Source: Pseudofrankia asymbiotica (GTDB lineage Bacteria > Actinomycetota > Actinomycetes > Frankiales > Frankiaceae). From it: 8,870 nucleotides of DNA. The stretch lies in NCBI RefSeq assembly GCF_001983105.1, contig NZ_MOMC01000008.1, positions 95,773 through 104,642 of the forward strand, written 5' to 3'. Position numbers and translations under genes: made by a program. Shown here one piece after another: positions 6,793 to 8,870 of the stretch (its first letter is position 1; each line of letters opens with the position of its first letter). The notes beneath the pieces were generated by a model, which was not told where the DNA came from, ran no database searches, and saw nothing but the letters and a program-made list of their open reading frames with translations.

Positions 6793-6839
6793 TGTCCGTC
6801 CCTGCCGGCCTAGCGGACCGCAGGGGCTAGGGACGGACA
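6793..6839. terminator. Long hairpin between convergent genes
   Basis: TGTCCGTCCCT (6793-6803) pairs perfectly with AGGGACGGACA (6829-6839), eleven base pairs. GCC with GGC extends the stem after one bulged T, and the loop can fold further (GCGG with CCGC). It is placed 95 bp after the GrpB stop codon and 24 bp before the stop of the methyltransferase gene on the other strand, so it can act in both directions. No T-tract is present. Confidence 0.72.
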
Positions 6840-6841
6840 GT

Positions 6842-6857
6842 CGAAGGCCGGCCTTCG
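6842..6857. terminator. 16-bp perfect palindrome beside the convergent terminator
   Basis: CGAAGGCCGGCCTTCG is an exact palindrome that begins 2 bp after the long hairpin and ends 6 bp before the methyltransferase stop codon. As RNA it would give a stem of about six to seven pairs with a minimal loop. For the minus-strand transcript it is the first hairpin met after the stop codon, followed at once by the longer one. A protein-binding site is an alternative. Confidence 0.55.
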
Positions 6858-6863
6858 TCGTAC

Positions 6864-7724
6864 TCAGTGCGCCGCGCGCACCGCCGAGACCAGTCCGCCG
6901 GAGCCCTCGTCCTGCTGCGACGGGGTGAGCACTGGACGGCCGTAGGCCTCGGCGCGCTCACGCAGGGTGAAGGTCTCCGCTTCCCAGCCGAGACCGTCCA
7001 GCCAGCCGACCGGATCCTCCGGCATCTCCGAGACCCACATCGACGCTGCCGATCCCGGAGCGGCGTCCCCGCGGAAGCGTTCGACCACACCGCGCGGGCC
7101 CAGTGTCAGGCCCATCCTGCTGCCTGCGGCGGACAGCGCGCCGACCCGTTCGAGCAGCGACTGCACCGCGTCCTCGGGCAGATAGATCAGCAGTCCCTCG
7201 GCGATCCACACCGTCGGCTGCGCCGGATCATGTCCGGCTGCGGCCAGGGCGCCGGGCCAGTCCTCGCGCAGGTCGGCCGGGACGGTGATCCGCTCGCAGC
7301 GCGGAACGGCCCGCTCCTGACGCAGCACCGAGGCCTTGAAGCCCAGCGGTTCGGCCGTGTCGACCTCGAACAGCCGGGTCCCTGCGGGCCAGTCCATCCG
7401 GAAGGCCCTGCTGTCCATCCCGGCTCCGAGCAGCACGACCTGCCGGACGCCGGAGGCGACCGCCCGGTTCAGTAAGTCGTCCAGGAACTTCGTCCGGATG
7501 ACGATCGAGATGGCCACACCGAGCCAGCGGCGCCGCGCCGCCTCGTCCGTGCGCGGGGGCGGCGGCGCCCCGGGGCCTCTCCCGCCGGCCGTAGCGAAGG
7601 CCAGCGCCAGCGGGTCCCGGAACAGCGGCTGCTCGCGTGCCGTCTCCATCGCCCTCACCCGGGCCACGCCCACGGCTGTGGCCCACACCCCGGACGGCTC
7701 GAACTGTCCCGCCGCATCAGTCAT
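6864..7724 (-). CDS. S-adenosylmethionine-dependent methyltransferase, Ppm1/LCM-like
   Basis: This is a 286-residue class I methyltransferase of the Ppm1/leucine carboxyl methyltransferase-like family (TIGR00027 type), which is expanded in mycobacteria and other actinomycetes. The S-adenosylmethionine motif is VVLLGAGMDSRAFR (96-109), with the acidic ribose-binding step at FEVDTAEPLGFK (119-130), a DLREDWP segment (151-157) and the post-motif EGLLIYLP (176-183). The N-terminal SGVWATAVGVARVRAMET and FRDPLA are also typical. The substrate is not known for most members; natural-product or small-acid O-methylation are possibilities. No clear ribosome site precedes the ATG at 7724. Instead TAGCCT lies six bases upstream, suggesting a leaderless transcript. 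A short Gly/Pro-rich stretch (47-58) sits before the helix that enters the core. The gene converges with the GrpB gene and is preceded by a transposase remnant. Confidence 0.9.
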   Translation of the reverse strand: MTDAAGQFEPSGVWATAVGVARVRAMETAREQPLFRDPLALAFATAGGRGPGAPPPPRTDEAARRRWLGVAISIVIRTKFLDDLLNRAVASGVRQVVLLGAGMDSRAFRMDWPAGTRLFEVDTAEPLGFKASVLRQERAVPRCERITVPADLREDWPGALAAAGHDPAQPTVWIAEGLLIYLPEDAVQSLLERVGALSAAGSRMGLTLGPRGVVERFRGDAAPGSAASMWVSEMPEDPVGWLDGLGWEAETFTLRERAEAYGRPVLTPSQQDEGSGGLVSAVRAAH

Positions 7725-7730
7725 GCGTTC

Positions 7731-7736
7731 AGGCTA
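7731..7736 (-). promoter_or_regulatory. -10-like box of a possible leaderless promoter
   Basis: On the minus strand TAGCCT (7736-7731) fits the actinobacterial TANNNT -10 pattern and is followed by six bases and then the methyltransferase ATG, so transcription could start at the A of the start codon. No Shine-Dalgarno sequence is visible in the bases before the ATG. No convincing -35 element was found at 16-18 bp spacing. The call rests on spacing and pattern only. Confidence 0.45.
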
Positions 7737-7749
7737 GGCCGCCGGGGCG

Positions 7750-7927
7750 TCACACCGGCGCGGTGGGAAACAGCGCTCCGGGGGCCAGGTCCAACCGGGT
7801 GATGCGCGGCGAAGCCGTGGAACGCCTCCGTACGGTTGGTGATCGCGGTGATCTGGTCGCGCAGCCCGGTCTCGGACAGGTATCGAAGGAGCGTCACGGT
7901 CCTGACGACCCTGCCCAATTCGCGTAT
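7750..7927 (-). pseudogene. Tn3-family transposase remnant
   Basis: The minus-strand frame from 7927 to about 7811 reads IRELGRVVRT, then LLRYLSETGLR and ITAITNRTEAFHGF. This matches the late part of the Tn3-family transposase catalytic domain, where RELGRVVRT, LLRY and AATNKSEAFNGF are conserved. Only about 40 of roughly 1000 residues survive: upstream sequence no longer resembles the family, and downstream the expected KWL-F-G block is absent. A one-base frame shift after the GF gives ITRLDLAPGALFPTAP and a stop at 7750-7752, which could be the original C terminus joined by an internal deletion. That tail is a weaker inference than the core. No terminal inverted repeats were recognised. The fragment cannot encode an active transposase. 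Confidence 0.72.
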
Positions 7928-7963
7928 GTAAACCCGACCAAGCCTGGGTGCCCGACTGCGCGT

Positions 7964-8020
7964 ACATCAAGATAATCAACGCTGTTGACGAGTTCGGCCT
8001 CCGATTTTCGATCTTGATGT
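7964..8020. repeat. Spaced 10-bp inverted repeat with inner hairpin in an AT-rich patch
   Basis: ACATCAAGAT (7964-7973) and ATCTTGATGT (8011-8020) are exact inverted copies 37 bp apart. Inside lies a smaller hairpin, TCAAC-GCT-GTTGA (7976-7988), and a TTGACG hexamer (7985-7990) that could act as a -35 element for the downstream gene, though no good -10 follows at the right distance. The 60 bases 7961-8020 are about 45% GC, far below the surroundings. It may be a regulator site, a recombination scar linked to the adjacent transposase remnant, or chance. Confidence 0.5.
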
Positions 8021-8124
8021 CCGTCGGCCAACGGCCGCATCGCGCGAGGCGCTGCGCGCCGGTCCGCGTTGGATGTGCAGAATCGGCGGCTGGTGAGAAT
8101 CGGGGCTCGGGCGATGGAGGATGC

Positions 8125-8790
8125 GTGGAGCAGGTGGCTGGGCCAATCCTGGCCCGGGCAGCGATTGGCGGCGTCGATGTCGTTGACGTTGTCGCGCATG
8201 ACGACCCGAGACCGGCACGCAGGCCGGGCCGGGTGGCGTCATCTGGTCCCGCCGGCCGGTCGCGGTGGCGGTCGGATGCGGGATTGGTGCTGCTGGCGAC
8301 CGTGTACGTGCTGGTGACGGCGGGTCTCTGCGTCGTCCCTGCCATGGCACCAGGCACGGCGGCCGGGCTGTCGGCGCCGGGGTGGTGTCTTCCGGCGTAT
8401 GCGCTCGTGGGGTCGGCATACGTGGCCTTGATGGCGGGGCTCAGCGCCCGAACCCGGTCGCGGGGCGCGGGGCTGGGGGAGCGCCGCGTGGGTGTGGTGG
8501 AAAGCGCGCGAGGCTGGTCGTTCGTGTCGTTGGGGGTTGTCCGACGTTCAGCGAGGGTGGGCTTCACGACCCCCAGGGGGCAGCAACGGTCTCGTTGGCT
8601 GCATGTGATCGGCGACCGCGACGTCGGGCAACGGGTCGAGCTGGTCTTCGTCGGGAAGAGGCGGTCACGGCCGCAGCTGGCAACGACGCCGCGAGACGCG
8701 ATACGCGCGGTGCTATGGGAGGGGATCGGCGCGGTCCCGGTCGTAGCTCTTGTCGATGCCCTTCTACTTGCGGTGCTGCTGCTCGGGTAG
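8125..8790 (+). CDS. Hypothetical membrane protein, possibly DUF3592-like
   Basis: I do not recognise a named gene. From a GTG at 8125 the product is 221 residues. Three hydrophobic helices are visible: residues 53-74 (GLVLLATVYVLVTAGLCVV), 88-107 (around AYALVGSAYVALMAGLSA) and 201-220 (VPVVALVDALLLAVLLL), the last ending at the C terminus. Between the second and third helices is a soluble stretch with short beta-like pieces (ARVGFTT, RVELVFVG) and a GDRDVGQRVEL segment. This resembles the helix, beta-domain, helix plan of DUF3592 proteins, where a phrase such as vGd.V.V.Y precedes a D-P-x-x-A step; here ATTPRDAIRA may correspond. The GTG was chosen because GGAGG lies four bases upstream. 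The first 50 residues look unlike a normal protein start, so a later start such as GTG 8233 is possible. Function unknown. Confidence 0.6.
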   Translation: MEQVAGPILARAAIGGVDVVDVVAHDDPRPARRPGRVASSGPAGRSRWRSDAGLVLLATVYVLVTAGLCVVPAMAPGTAAGLSAPGWCLPAYALVGSAYVALMAGLSARTRSRGAGLGERRVGVVESARGWSFVSLGVVRRSARVGFTTPRGQQRSRWLHVIGDRDVGQRVELVFVGKRRSRPQLATTPRDAIRAVLWEGIGAVPVVALVDALLLAVLLLG

Positions 8791-8870
8791 GCGCCGGCCG
8801 GGGCGCGGCCCGACCAGCAGGAGGCCCGAGACTGTCGGCTCTGCTATAGGGCTCCAAGTCCGACCGGGCG

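Noticed and set aside
8047..8060. GC-rich inverted bits (GCGAGGCGCTGCGC) upstream of the last gene.
   Set aside because: Too short and too common in this background to call a site.
7734..8567. A 277-residue minus-strand opening covers the last part of the window.
   Set aside because: It is Pro/Thr/Ser/Arg-rich with no motif. The plus strand has three membrane helices and a ribosome site, and the Tn3 match is in another frame.
8791..8806. GCGCC and GGCGC form a small hairpin just after the last gene.
   Set aside because: Only five pairs without a T-tract; such GC hairpins are common by chance in this composition.
8809..8870. The last bases hold a phrase (CTCCAAGTCC) faintly like the T-arm of a tRNA.
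   Set aside because: The T-arm TTC is missing, no D-arm or anticodon arm can be drawn upstream, and the window ends before an acceptor stem could be confirmed.

Overview
The window is very GC-rich. Its coding regions use G or C at nearly every third codon position, have few conventional -35/-10 promoters, and carry Pro/Ala/Gly/Arg-rich linkers inside otherwise conserved proteins. Together with a HelY-type helicase, a DrrA/DrrB-type ABC exporter and a Ppm1/LCM-like methyltransferase, this points to a filamentous actinomycete. A Frankia-like genome is my best guess, but that is inference, not something the sequence proves.

Layout. (1) 1-2509, plus strand: the C-terminal part of a Ski2/HelY-type DEAD/DEAH RNA helicase, cut by the left edge of the window. 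(2) 2514-2552: a strong hairpin between convergent genes. (3) 2559-4627, minus strand: a two-gene DrrA/DrrB-like exporter operon, ATPase first, with ATGA overlap to the permease. (4) 4628-5081: a 454-bp divergent regulatory region with tandem repeats, stacked hairpins, a 41-bp inverted repeat and a near-consensus promoter aimed at the exporter. (5) 5082-5909, plus strand: a TetR-family regulator. (6) 6092-6697, plus strand: a GrpB (UPF0157) family protein. (7) 6765-6857: three hairpins between convergent genes. (8) 6864-7724, minus strand: an S-adenosylmethionine-dependent methyltransferase, possibly leaderless. (9) 7750-7927, minus strand: a decayed Tn3-family transposase fragment just upstream of it. 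(10) 7964-8020: a spaced inverted repeat in an AT-rich patch. (11) 8125-8790, plus strand: a small three-helix membrane protein of unknown role. The last 80 bases show no supported gene.

How it works together. The clearest unit is regulator plus exporter. A TetR protein is divergently encoded from a drug-type ABC exporter. The promoter facing the exporter (TTGACC, 17 bp, TATAAC) is overlapped by an 18+18 bp inverted repeat, so repression by occlusion with release on ligand binding is the simplest model. The exporter mRNA would carry a leader of about 300 nt able to form two adjacent stem-loops, one of which competes with a third pairing. The helicase, GrpB protein, methyltransferase and membrane protein look like independent neighbours. 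I see no phage, CRISPR, toxin-antitoxin or biosynthetic cluster, and no system I can call wholly new. The most rewarding pieces are the divergent regulatory region and the transposon scar.
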